Shown piece by piece: positions 11,467 through 23,100 of a stretch of 64,000 nucleotides of DNA (the stretch's first letter is position 1; each line of letters begins with the position of its first letter). The notes beneath the pieces are model-generated. The model was not told the origin of the DNA. It searched no databases and worked only from the letters and a program-made list of their open reading frames with translations. Source of the stretch: Cryptomeria japonica (lineage: Eukaryota; Streptophyta; Pinopsida; Cupressales; Cupressaceae); contig NC_081413.1 of NCBI RefSeq assembly GCF_030272615.1, positions 19,602,285 to 19,666,284 on the forward strand, given 5' to 3'. Position numbers and translations under genes: made by a program.

Positions 11467-12672
11467 TGTTAGGATAACTGGTGAATAACTGAGAGGGGGG
11501 TGAATTAGTTGTTAACAGATTATAACATTTAATCCACTTAATAATCTTTAACCAGATTAAGTACTAGTAGGGCAAAAATAGGTATCGGTAAACAATAAAA
11601 CAGATAATCAATGCAAATCAACCATACCACATAACACCATGATTTGTACGTGGAAAACCTAGAAATGGAAAAAATATGGTGGGAAGCCTACCCACAGTCA
11701 GATGATACTTCTATAGAAAGTATGTGTTAAAACCTACACATGTAGAAAGGTGCACTGCCTAGAGTGTACTGCTCATTACAAAGGAGTCTCACTAACTATA
11801 GAGGTTAAAACCACCTCAAGATATATGGACACCAAACAAAAATAATGAACTACCAGAGATAGAATCTACCATGCCTGATTATAGTCCCAGTTAAGCTAAA
11901 TACCAAAGGCCTTTGACCTCTTCCTTAATCCCAATTTGATCACCTATGATCGACCAAATCTACTTCGCATATGATATTGCATTTGAAGACCACAGACACT
12001 TATTACAATGAGATCTTACATCACTTTATATAAACCCTAAGGCCTAAACCAGTTCGACCACCTAAAAGATATTACAATAAAAACATAAATCCATATTACA
12101 ATGATATTCCATGTCGGCTTAAGACCACAACAACAATAACCAATCCATAGAAAATCATGAAACAGCCCAATAACATGTAGAGTAAACATTATCATGATAC
12201 TGGTCCATAACCTAGATAGGTAACAGAGCTATTCTAGGTCCACCATGCCAAAGCAATGTCTTCAAGCAGTTGAAACACGATCAAAGAACATCTTCAACAT
12301 CCTGAAATCCATCTAGAAGTTGCACCAACACCATTTATGCATCCTATCAAGGCTCCTCAGTGAAAGCTCTATTAGTAGAGCCTTAAACCAATGTTGGTAA
12401 GGATTTACAAGAGTGTATGATAGCATCTAATTACCAAGTCAATACCAACTGACCAAAACATGCTCAAGGAACATGTAACACATAAAATCAAACATACTTC
12501 ACTGATCCAAACATGTTGGAAGTGTCCAACAGATAGTCTCTTTTGTCGATAACACTAGATCTTCTACTGGTAATCAAAACATGTTTATCGGTAACCAACC
12601 ATAACAACTAGTGTTGACATCAATGAAAAAACATAAATGCAACACATAATCAATTCATCCATAATGCCAACA
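11467..12672 (-). mobile_element. Solo LTR of the Copia F family
   Basis: About 1.2 kb beginning tgttaggataactggtg and ending atgccaaca on the plus strand, which is the reverse complement of a TGTTGGCAT...CA Copia LTR. It matches the Copia F LTR (59799-61056) throughout, including gataactggtgaa and aagcaatgtcttcaagcag. No internal sequence is attached. Flanking agttg (left) and the overlapping agttg/gttgg (right) look like a 4-5 bp target duplication inside gene X. The likely origin is recombination between the two LTRs of a full element. Confidence 0.88.
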
Positions 12673-12871
12673 GTTGGTATCTCTCCCCAAGACATTGCAA
12701 AGTTCATTAGATGAGTACTCTGGAGACCCTCTACTAGTATCAACCATGGAGGTGGAGATGTAGGGCCAGGTGGTAGTTTGAGATAGGAGGATATTTTGAT
12801 ACCTCCTCCAGCTCCTCCGCAATAGACATGTGTTGATACTACACCTCCTAAGACTAGAGTTGATCATACAC
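12673..12871 (+). pseudogene. Gene X, second segment
   Basis: Reads on in frame from the first segment: ISPQDIAKFIR, then WRPSTSINHGGGDVGPGG, EDILIPPPAPPQ and TPPKTRVDHT, ending at the gypsy target duplication TACAC (12867-12871). Stops sit at FIR*V, SLR*E and PPQ*T; the last two are TAG where Gln would fit. The Pro-rich stretch looks like a linker. The frame continues as PQTLGIQRGGF after the gypsy. Confidence 0.6.
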
Positions 12872-13565
12872 TGTATATGGTGAAAATGGATACAACAATA
12901 ATGATATTGAAAGACTAAATGAATTCAAACACAAAACCCTATCCTAACAACAACAAAGATCCACCATAACATATGAAGATTACCTAAGACAATGCAAATC
13001 AAATGAAATCACAAAGATTATACCATCACATGTCCAATAGGGTTTGAATCTCCATTCTTCCTATCTCCATTGATCTTGCTTCATATATTTGCTCTCAGAT
13101 TTTATGTGCACAAGAGCTCAACAAAAAACAGAATGTGGCTGCAAGTAGGATCGCATATGAAAAGCGTAGTGTAGTCCAGTATATAAATTGATTAGCCAGG
13201 TAGTGTTGATAATGAAGGAAGCATCTCCTTATATAGAAGACACTATATGAAATGGACGGATAAGATTGAGAGGTGTAAAAAGAGGTCGGCTATGATTAAA
13301 GGGTAGGTAGAGGAAATAATAAAATAATGAAAGGGGTACGTAATGTAGGAATTAAGAGATGAATGACATGTGTCATGGGTAGAAAAGGTTAATGAATTAA
13401 TTAAATAAATAAAGATTTATTTAATTAATAAAAGAAGTGGGATAATTAAATAAATAAGATATTTATTTAATTTAGGAAAAGTGGAATTTAAATAAATAAA
13501 TGTATTTATTTAAATAAGAAATAAGGGTAGAAGAGGATAGATGAATTAATTAAATAAATAAAGAC
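12872..13565 (-). repeat. 3' LTR of the gypsy element, inner end missing
   Basis: From 12887 to 13565 it aligns with 33715-34393 with about ten visible mismatches. It then breaks off at aaataaataaagac, whereas the other LTR continues about 90 bp to its terminal TGTAGACACC end. It contains a minus-strand TATA (plus ttatata at 13229-13235). The outer 15 bp (12872-12886) have no counterpart at the matching place in the other LTR. Confidence 0.9.
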
Positions 13566-13797
13566 AATGCGGCTTGTCGCGTTGTTTCAAAGAAGATAAG
13601 ATGAACTGATACAAAGTTGCCCCAAGATGGGAATGATATGCCCCCTTGAGAGATTGGATGAAAAATGTCTGGAAAGATCATAGACAATCTCTCGATAAGA
13701 AAGAAAGGCTAGAATGGACTGACCGAATAAAGTGACAGAATCACGGGATAACAAAGACTCACTTGGGAAACAAGGGCTAGGACTAAGGCTAGGGCAG

Positions 13798-13809
13798 TCT
13801 ATAAATATA
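13798..13809 (+). promoter_or_regulatory. TATA box for the antisense PMD gene
   Basis: tctataaatata in a GC-richer context, about 1 kb before the PMD frame and on the same strand. A match to the plant TATA consensus; transcription from it is inferred. Confidence 0.5.
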
Positions 13810-14049
13810 CCACGAGGGGAAAACATCCTCATTGTCATCCACACCTTCAAGAGATCAGAGTGCAGAGTGAGATAGAGCAGTAGCAGTCAACAGCGATGGC
13901 AATGGTTCATAGATTCGATCACGTTTGCTGATTTTAGAGGCCAGCAGAGGCAGGAGAGCCAATAAGTACCACAAAACCTCCTTGTACTTTGTTGTATTAA
14001 TTGTTGTCATTAATTCATGTCAAGTAGAGCAATAAATGCACTTTTAGGA

Positions 14050-14330
14050 TAATGTCAAAAAATTTCCAAAACACGTAGGTGCATCTGTGCTGGTGCTAGG
14101 CACATCTATGTTGGCTAGGTGCATCTGTGTTTGTGCCAGGTGAGTCTATGCCGGAAAAGGCATCTGTGTAGGATGCGATCGCGTCTATGTTTTTCAAGTG
14201 CGTTTATGCTAGGTAGGCATGTTTGTGTCTTTTAGGTGCGTCTATGCAGAGTATAGGCACGTCTGTGTGTTTCAGGTGCGTCTGTGTTAGGCAAGCACAT
14301 TTATGCAGTCTCTAAGCGTGTTTAGGTCAT
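14050..14330 (+). repeat. Array of aggtgcgtctgtg-type motifs
   Basis: At least ten degenerate copies of (g)gtgc(g/a)tctgtg, about 20-25 bp apart, for example gtgcatctgtg, ggcacatctatg, gcacgtctgtg and ggtgcgtctgtg. The reverse complement of the same word is repeated in the gag-pol leader of this gypsy element. Confidence 0.75.
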
Positions 14331-14574
14331 GAAAGTGCATTTGTGTCCACAAATGTGAATTTTTGTCTTCTAGATCAAATCGGCAATTCTGTAATGAACA
14401 TACATTGTTGATTGGATAAGCTGCTGAGAGGATACACTCAAGCAGGTCCTCTAGGGAAGACTGGGATAGCAAATAGGGCTAGGATTGACAATTTTGTGAT
14501 AGAACATATGTTGCCAATTAGGAAACTACTCAAGAGGATTCACTCAAGTAGAGGCCTTAGGATAGGATAAATCA

Positions 14575-14795
14575 AAGGCACTTTGTGATGAACAATGAGT
14601 ACCAAGACATAGTACTTTGTGATGAATAGGGAATACCAATAGGAGCAACACTTTGTGATGAACAATGAGTGCAAATGTGAGTAGCACTTTGTGATGAACA
14701 GGGAGTGCCAAAAACGTAGTACTTTGTGATGAATAGGGAGTACCACTAGGATAGAAGCAACACTTTGTGATGAACAGTGAGTGTCACTAGGACTG
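14575..14795 (+). repeat. Tandem array of a ctttgtgatgaac unit
   Basis: Six units of about 35-45 bp, each with (c/t)actttgtgatgaa(c/t)a followed by (g/a)ggagt or atgagt. Units alternate between cactttgtgatgaacaatgag and tactttgtgatgaataggga. The array ends about 20 bp before the PMD frame. Confidence 0.9.
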
Positions 14796-14814
14796 ACATG
14801 ATTCATTTGCATGA

Positions 14815-16749
14815 TTGCAGGAGTATTTGCCTATGCTGGAGTCACAGGAGAGATTCCCATCGACTCAGAGGTTGCGAATAGAGTTGACATTCAAGGACAA
14901 AACTACCATTGAGGGTATGGGTTTATGCCACATTTTGTATGTGCCTAAGTTTCAGGTGAACATGGGTTTGCTAACTGTGCTAGCTGAGAGATGGCACTCA
15001 GAGATGTGCACATTCCATTTGCTAATGGGTGAGATGACAGTCACCTTGGAGGATGTATACCAGATTCTGAGGATATCGATTGATGGGGAGTTAGTTTGTT
15101 ATGATCGAGACGGAGACAGGGATGCCCTGAGATAAGTATTCCAAGACCCAGGACTAGATATGAGGGTAGGACATGTTGCATGGGACACCATGACAACTAC
15201 AAGATTAGCGTTACCAGCAGTGCTAGGGGGAGTGATCAGTGGGTTCCTGTGTCCCGATATGGTGACATGAGGTTTGGTTGTGGGCTAGGGGAGCACCTTA
15301 GAGACACTAGTTACATAGCACATGAGATATGCCTGGGGACCGTGTGTGCTGGCACACTTGTATTACGAGCTACATTAGTTTGTTTATCATGGATCCATAG
15401 GATTGGGCTACAGGGTTACATTGCTACAGGTGTGGGCATATGAGCATTTGCCAGTGACATGACCTATACACTTCAAGGGTAGGGGGCATGGACATAGCTT
15501 TGCGCATTTGTACGACATGATTACATCGCAGCCATGGATTGGTAGATTGGAGTACTAGCGTCGAGTCTTGGATGAGATTGACATGGTGATATGGAGGCCA
15601 TACCTTGGGTGTGAGCAGTGGGAGGATGATGCAGTAAAGTTACCATACACCTTCCAGAGTAGATATTTGATTGGGTGGACGCCCTATGTATTGGAGAGGT
15701 AGCTAGTGGATAGAGTGGGTAGACAGTTTGGCAAGATTCAACCAATGCCACGAGGCTCAGGTATGTATTCATGGACAGTGCGGAACCAGGCACATTTTCG
15801 GCCACTACTGTCATATGATCAGGCCGTGATGCAGCTAGTGGAGATGGTTCCCTTGCCATGGGATATGTGGCCAAAGATCAAGGATGCAGGGATGGATGTA
15901 GAGTACACTACATACTGGGCTGAGCATCCCTTCCCATGACTGACAAACCCTGGAGAGCTGATAGATGGGGATGGAAGAGGAGATGATGATGATGACAGAG
16001 ATGGTGGGGGCAGAGGCTGATGGAGGAGGCGAGGTGTGGTAGGAGAGAGGAGAGTGGTTTTGAGGAGGGAGGGTGGAGAGGAGAGATCGGTTTGGGTGGT
16101 GAGGGGTCATGGTGGGTTGCCAGTACAGGTGCCAGTAGCACAGGGACCTAGACAGGTGCAGGGACAGGGACAAAGATAGAGGCAGGCACAAGTACCAGCA
16201 TAGGGACAGGCATAGGCATAGGTACCCATATAGGGGGAACCACAGGAAAAGTTATAGGGGGCTGAGGTGGAGGAGGATGAGCTGGTTGAGCTGAGGGAGA
16301 TCTACCAGGGATAGGTAGATGAGATTCAAGACTTGGAAAGGGAGAGGGATAGACTCAGAAGGTGGCTCAGAGGTACTGAGCAGGAGCAAGATCAGGCTAT
16401 ACAGCGCTACATTAAGGCTGAGATAGCACTGATGGCTGGGAGGTAGGCGAAAAAGGACACAGGGGCTGGATATGCCTATGTCCTGTAGGTAGGGGAGGAG
16501 ATTTCTTATTGGCGGGATCTCTATTATGGTGTAGTGCCAGCTGATCAATGGGCCAGGAGCTTTGGGAGACCATCACATACAGTGACGACCACTGGAGGGA
16601 GTCAGAGGAGACAGGCGTCCAGTGGTGGGGTTATGGGTCCTCCACCACCACCAGATAGAGGGGGTAGGAGAGATGATCCTGAGGCAGGTCCTTCCAGGGC
16701 TCAGACTCCATCGAGGCCAAGTGGCTCCGAGGGAGGGAGTTCATCATAG
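14815..16749 (+). pseudogene. Plant mobile domain (PMD) protein, full-length, nonsense-riddled
   Basis: A single reading frame of 645 codons with no frameshift but 19 internal stops by my count: 14 TAG, 4 TGA, 1 TAA. PMD motifs in order: LLTVLAERWHSE, GEMTVTLEDVYQILR (near 15020-15075), LPAVLGGVISGF (15220), YAWGPCVLAHLYYELH (15330-15375), LLQVWAYEHLPVT (15420-15460) and WRPYLGCEQWEDD (15591-15630). An Asp run, a Gln-rich segment, a charged coiled-coil-like region (16260-16440) and a Pro/Ser/Gly-rich tail follow. PMD proteins such as MAIN/MAIL1 act in the nucleus; transposon-borne versions have no settled role. Many stops fall in Gln context, for example the run at 16177-16255 where CAG codons alternate with TAG. 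The gene is antisense to the gypsy that carries it. The start may lie slightly upstream: the frame before the ATG is short. Confidence 0.9.
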
Positions 16750-18110
16750 CCATAGAGGGCTCCCTATGTATCAGTATTGTACCATTTTTATATGATGATG
16801 TAGACACCTGCGGGTGATTTTATCCATATGATTTTGACATCATTATTTCATGACACTTTTTTATATATATATGAGATGATTCCTCTTTGCTGCAACTATA
16901 TGCATGTGTACCTATGTGATGAGATGTTCAATGATGTATGTTTTATGTGATGGTTATGATATGGATGCAAATATGTACATGATGAAATGCAATATTTTTG
17001 TGCTTTTATGTTTTAAATATTATGAAAATGTGAATGTGAATTTATGAAATGCAAATGAATATGATAATGCAAAAGAACTATTTACATGATAAAAATGTAA
17101 GATTGCTAACATGTGTTACATGCAGGATGTGATGCAATTGTGATATCGATATGTATGTATGAAATGCTTATATGTGGTAATGCAGGTGCAAACGACATGA
17201 AATGCAAATTTTTTTTTGGTGTGTCATTATACTTAGTCATGTGATAGTAGGCTACATGGACTCGAGAAGGACAATGGAAGTCAATAAAGAAAGGGGGGAT
17301 GGAAGATAGAAGATATGAAAGTGAAAGAGCTTCTTGTGTGTTATCATCATTGAGCTTTATTATGGCAAGTAAGTTATAACAATCGAGGCATATGTTTGAC
17401 CCAGAAAGTCATTGTACCCATTTGCATGGAGATAAGATAGTTGCAAACAAGGAATGCCCCAGTTCATACTTGACTCATAGTGTCCTCATATCCTTGGACA
17501 AGTCATAGCATTACTAAGAGACAATCCACAGACAACAAAGAAAAATAGGTGATGATACCCCATCCTCACCTTTCTAGTCCAAGACATCTTGGAGATAGAA
17601 TCTCTAGTCAAAGACATCCCAGAAAAGCTAAAAGACATGTCACCAAAAGATAAAAATCAAAAGAAAACCAAGACTTGACACCAACATTCACTGTAGTCCT
17701 CAAGTTTAGTGTCTCTTGTCACTTGTATAAGTCTTATTTGATTGTGGTCACAATGTTTACTTTCACAAAAAGGATAAATAGCACTGAACCATAATGTTGT
17801 CCGAGTCTGTTGAAAGATTTGATTTATTGAAGCCCATTGTTGCTGTTGTGTCTCATCTGAAACTAACTGAATCCATGAAACTGATAATTTATTGTGGAGA
17901 AGATGAAACTTTATTGCGGATTTGCGATGCAAATGCTATTTTATTGTGGATTATGCGCGTATAGATTGAAGGACGTTGGAAGAAACTAAACTCCTCATAA
18001 TATGTGATGATCTCAGTTCCACACCCATCACTAGACGTAGGATTTGCCTTAGCCACAGATATGAGCTGATTTATTATGGATGGGAAGGGGTGAAAAGGGA
18101 GGTTTATTAT
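16750..18110. other. Gypsy internal sequence after the PMD gene
   Basis: No recognised gene. 16798 has the word tgtagacacct, identical to the terminal word of the gypsy LTR, in opposite orientation and without further LTR similarity. The region is rich in atgaaatgcaaat-like words. A minus-strand frame at 17932-17657 shows no domain. It ends at the Copia C target copy attat (18106-18110). Confidence 0.45.
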
Positions 18111-18556
18111 TATTGGTGTAAATAAATATTCATTTTGGATATTATTACACTTACTTAAGTTAACTTAGGATAATGCATCTTTTCGTAGTTTGGATTTGAG
18201 ACACTTAGGGAAGTGTGCACATAGGGATAGAGCTTGTAGGAGAAATTCCACCTTTTGTGGTCTTATTTTGCTGTTACACTCCACATTCGGTGGGTCATCC
18301 ACCTCTTGTGGAATATTATATTATTTCTCCTACCTACCCTTAGTATTTCTTACCTACCCTTGTTTCTCATTGAGCCACATGTCATATTTGTGTGCTCATA
18401 CATCCATATGGCCTTGCCTATATAAGCAGGCCTCTATTCATTGTATTGGTTAATCCAGTTGATCATTTTGCTTATTGATGAGAATACAGTTTGTTCTTGT
18501 CATTCTATTGTCTCTTATGCTTTTCATTGTGCCTTTGATCTTGGCAAAATCTTACA
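18111..18556 (+). repeat. 5' LTR of Copia C
   Basis: 446 bp, tattggtgtaaataaat to gcaaaatcttaca. Contains a TATA box at 18419-18425 (tatataa). The open frame inside it recurs in the 3' LTR and is not a gene. Confidence 0.95.
18419..18425 (+). promoter_or_regulatory. TATA box in the Copia C 5' LTR
   Basis: tatataa within gcctatataagcagg, about 137 bp before the LTR end. The same word is at 24768-24774 in the 3' LTR. Expected promoter of the element's RNA. Confidence 0.75.
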
Positions 18557-18569
18557 TGGTATCAGAGCT
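18557..18569 (+). promoter_or_regulatory. Primer binding site of Copia C (initiator Met tRNA)
   Basis: tggtatcagagct immediately after the LTR, matching the standard Copia primer site complementary to the 3' end of initiator tRNA-Met. Confidence 0.95.
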
Positions 18570-20123
18570 ATTGGGGCTTCATTGATTGGTTTTTGGAGAC
18601 ATCGTGGAAGGCTTCTATTTTTGGATTTGGCGATCTTCATTTTTTGGGGGCTTCATACAGTGATTTGGACATCATCGTTGAATCTAGGAGGCCGTTTCCA
18701 TAAATTTCGACTATAAAGTTGACCTATTTTGGTGAGAAATTTTTTTTCCCCATTTTGGCCATTATCGTACGGATTTCAAAATTTTTTTCAAAAAATATAA
18801 ATAAAATTTATTTTTCAAAAATTTCGAAAAAAAATCAAAAAAAAAAACAAAGCAAAAAAAAATCAAAAAAAAAGTTTTTTTCTACATTTTTGAGGGGTCC
18901 GCAGACCCCCCATACTCGGATGTACCCTTTCTGTAGGTCCACACCACCACCGCACCGGAGTTGCTCCCTGCCGTTGCCACCTCTGTACCTCCTGGTCTCT
19001 GTGCCCCGCTCGCTGCCGCCGCCACTGCATAGTTACCCTGTGCCGCCGAGTTCCGGGAACCTCCCACCTCCGCCAAAGAGCTCCTGCTGCCGGCTGTCCT
19101 CTCGATGGTCTTTACCACCAGCTTCCCTCAGCTCTTGGTGACCTTGGCTCCCAGCTCGCCAAGATCTTCCTCTCCGACAACACCTCCCTCCGCTGGCGAC
19201 CGGGAGGACCCGCGTCCGCCACATGGCAAGCGGCCACTGGCCCACAGACAAACCCATATGCATAGTCATCTGCCACATCATCTACCACACAGAGCTGACA
19301 CAAACCACCTAGTTAGCCATCCGTATGGTACGACAGCTCAGTCATCTGCACAGTCACCGGCCCAGTCAGCAGTCCGTACAATACGGACACCCAGTCAGCA
19401 AGGAGGCGAAGTTTTTGCGATGGACATACAACCGTCAAATTTAACATAGTGACTTGCTGATGTCAGGGCCACATCAGCACTTTTTGAAAAAAAATTTGAC
19501 CCCTCTCCATTGGGCTTTTCAGTTTTGCAGTCCAACTTTGAAAGGCCATATCTTGCTTTTTTCTGCTCCTTTTTTGGTGCAATTTTTTTTGAATTGGGCT
19601 AAAATTTCATGATCTTCGCAATGGTGTGGTTATTTTCTGATTTTGGTGCACAATTTTTTCAGAATTTTTGGATTCTCTCAGCTGAACCTATCCAATCCTC
19701 AATTTTGCAACTTCAAAGGCCTCATTTGAGCTCATACGACCTCCTTTTTAGGTGCTGTTTTTTTTTAAAGTGCTTATTTTTTTGTCTACTTTCATAATCT
19801 ATGATCAGATTTTAGAGATTTTGAGTGGAAATTGTACTTTCAGATATTGGTCTTATTTGGCCTATTAGGTACTTGTAAATTGCTTGGATCTTAGTAAGAT
19901 CTCTTGCATTATCAGTTTGAGACTCTTTTTGGTCTTATTGAGGCAGTTGTAAAATTGCAAATCAGAAGTCCACTTTGCCATTTTTTGCAAGTGGCCCATT
20001 GTATACGCACTACTTATAAAGTGCCAAAATCATCACATTGGGGGGGGTTCTTTGATTGAGTGAATTTGAGGGGGTGTCTTGTGTGATTGTGCCTCTCTTT
20101 GTGCTCTTTCCATTTTTGTTGCA
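18570..20123 (+). other. Copia C leader with an A-rich then GC-rich block
   Basis: An A-rich stretch (18780-18880) is followed by a sharply GC-rich block of about 500 bp (18890-19440), then T-rich sequence to the gag start. The GC-rich block holds overlapping open frames on both strands, rich in Pro/Ser/Arg, with no domain I recognise. Its composition differs from the rest of the element. Confidence 0.55.
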
Positions 20124-23100
20124 ATGAGTCCTAACAAATTTCCATCTTTAACTCCACATAATTATGCATCATGGAAAATTAAAGTATGGAGTAAATTAAT
20201 GGAAAAGGGCCTCACACACTACATAGATGGAACAATAATAGCACCACCTGATCCTAAGGCTGATCCAAATGCTCAATTAGAATGGCTCACAAAGAATTGC
20301 ATGGCTCTTGGAACTTTATGCAAGTATCTATCAGATGACCTCATTTTTCACATTGAGAAGTGTAAAACAATCAAAGAGGCTTGGGATATGTTTCAAAAAT
20401 TGTATGGACAAGTTGATGAAATTAGAGGCTATTAGATTGACAAAGAGATCACTAACTTGGATCCCAAGAGTTTTGATACAATCCAAGATTATGTCACCAA
20501 AGCAAATGAGCTAAGAGCAAAGCTTAAGGATTGTGGAATTGACAAAAAGGATGCTCAATTGATATTCAACTTGTTGGATAAGCTTGCACCAGAATATGCA
20601 GCATTTGTGTCTAGCTTCCAAACTCATCGTTTGACAGTGGGGAGTTCTTATGTTATGCCTTCATTTGATGCTTTCACAGAAATGTTGATATTGGAACAAT
20701 CTAAGTTGTTGAACATGGGGTTTCTCAACTCTTCAAAGTCCAAGGCTTTGGTAGCAAATCAAGGAAATCAAGGAAGTCAAGGCAAAGATTCCAACAACAA
20801 GAAGAAGCAATCTAGGTCTAAGCCACACCAGAAAAAAGGACAATCATCCTCTCCATCACAAGGTGATTTTTCATCCTCTTCCAAGAAGGGGACACCACCT
20901 AAGAAGGATAAACCAACTTGTGCATATTGCAAGAAGTATGGTCATGATGAGCATCGATGCCACACAAAGCAAGTTGATGAGTTAACTAATCTTCTTAATA
21001 AAAACAACATCAACTTGCCATCTGCCTACACAAAGAAGGATTCATCTCCTTCTTCTTCCTCACAATCTAAGGGAAAAGGGCAAGCATTTGTGGCTACAAC
21101 AGGTTCTTCACAGCAATGGATACTTGACTCGGGTGCCTCATATCACATGGGTTCTACAAAGGAGCAGTTTTCTTCATTGGAGCCATCTAAGGTACCTCAC
21201 ATTTACATAGGTGATGATACACAAGTAGAAGTTTAAGGGAAAGGTTCAATTGACATGGATGATGGAACATTTGAGAATGTTCTCTATGTTCCTAACTTGT
21301 CTACCAACCTTCTCTCCATCTACCAAATCACTCACTATAGGAATGGGAAAAAGGTTGAGTTTACACTAGATTCAGTTGTGGTAAAGGAACTTGATGATGA
21401 TGCCTTGGTAGCAGTGGGACAAGTCAATGAAAACTCAAGGCTTTATTCATTCTCCCACTTTGTGCCAATTTCACCTTCTAGGGCCTTGCTTACTCATTCA
21501 AATTCAGAAAGTAAGCTATGGCATGAGCGGTTTGGTCACCTCAACTACCACTATCTTCAGCAGCTAAGCACTAAAGACATGGTCACAGGTCTACCTCGAA
21601 TTAGTTTTTCAGAGGGTGTATGTTCAGGTTGTTCCATGGGCAAGCATCTCGAAGAGAAGCTTGATAAAGGGAAAGCTTGGAGAGCTTTGGAAGTTCTTCA
21701 ACTTGTTCACGACGATGTAGCGGGTCCATTTCCAGCACCTTCATTTAGTAAGGCCCGCTATGTTCTTACCTTCATTGATGACTACTCCCGCTTCACTTGG
21801 GTCTACTTTCTCATTCATAAGAGTGAAGTATTTGACAAATTTCAGGACTTCAAGACTCATGTGGAGAAGCAATCAAGGAAAGTTGTCAAGATTCTTCGCA
21901 CAGATAATGGAAGGGAATATGTGAACAAAAGACTTGAGGATTTTTGTACATTTGAGGGGACTGATCTTCAGCATTTTTTCGCATACACTCCACAGTAGAA
22001 CGGGGTTGCAGAATGCAAGAATAGAACTCTCAAAGAAATGGCTAGCTGTATGATACATGCATGTTCTCTTGATCATGTTTTTTGGGTAGAGGCTATCAGT
22101 TGTGCCACACACATCCAAAATTAGGTTCCTCACAAAGCTTTACAAGTTATTACTCCTTTTGAAGCTTGGGCTAGTAGGAAACTGATTGTGAGACATTTCA
22201 GAGTCTTTGGGTGTCTAGCATGGGCTCGCATACCTCCGCAGAAACGCAAGGCATTGGAACCTCAGACTCGGCCTTGCATATTTTTTGGATATCCTGAGGG
22301 TGTTAAGGCATACCGATTGATGGATCCAAAGACACATGAGGTGTTCATTGAGAGGAGTTTTCACTTTGAGGAAAGCTCTCCTAGCTTAGCCTCTCTACCT
22401 CCTCCACCTTCCTCCATTGTGGATAGTGATGTTAGCGACTCAGATGATGAGACTCTTGCAACTCCAACTCACAGGGTAACACTTCCATAGGGTCCACTTG
22501 CAGTTGAGGAGCCTCATTCTCCACCTCCACCTAGACCTTGTTGGGCTCGACAGACACTTGAGTCTGCAGGTTCTCTTGTTGGGGATCCTTTAGATACATG
22601 GAGAACTTGATCACAACATCAGGATCTTCCACATGCATTCATTGCTACCGCTTCTGATCCACAAACATTTAGGGAAGCATCAGGGGTTCCTGAGTGGGAC
22701 CAAGCTATGGAGGAAGAGTATAGTTCCTTAATGAGGAACAACACATGGGATCTAGTCCATCTCCCTAAGGGGAGAAAGATGGTTCGATGTAAGTGGATCT
22801 ATCGGACCAAGTTTGCAGCGGATGGTAGTGTGGATAAGTATAAGGCTCAGCTTGTTGCGAAAGGTTTCTCATAGGTTGCAGGTGTTGACTATACTGAGAC
22901 CTTTGCACCCATAGCCAAGATGAACTCCATTCGTTTGACACTTGCTATTGCTGTAGCTCATGGTTGGGCTGTACATCAGATGGATGTGAAGAGTGCTTTT
23001 CTTCATGGTGATCTTGATGAGGAGATTTATATGGAGCAGCCATAGTGTTTCATCCAGGATACTTCCTTTTTTTGCAGACTAAGGAAATCTCTCTATGGCC

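Larger units (their letters stand above)
13566..14814 (+). other. Promoter and leader region of the antisense PMD gene
   Basis: No gene. Joins directly to the broken end of the gypsy 3' LTR. It carries a plus-strand TATA at 13798 and two tandem arrays (14050-14330 and 14575-14795) before the PMD frame begins. Probably the transcription start region and 5' leader of the PMD gene, which is transcribed opposite to gag-pol. Confidence 0.5.

Noticed and set aside
16798-16808. Another gypsy LTR starting with tgtagacacct
   Set aside because: The 11-base match is not followed by any further LTR similarity and no partner was found.
18719-19449. Proline-rich protein genes in the Copia C leader
   Set aside because: Overlapping open frames on both strands reflect GC-rich composition; no domain and no codon signal could be supported.
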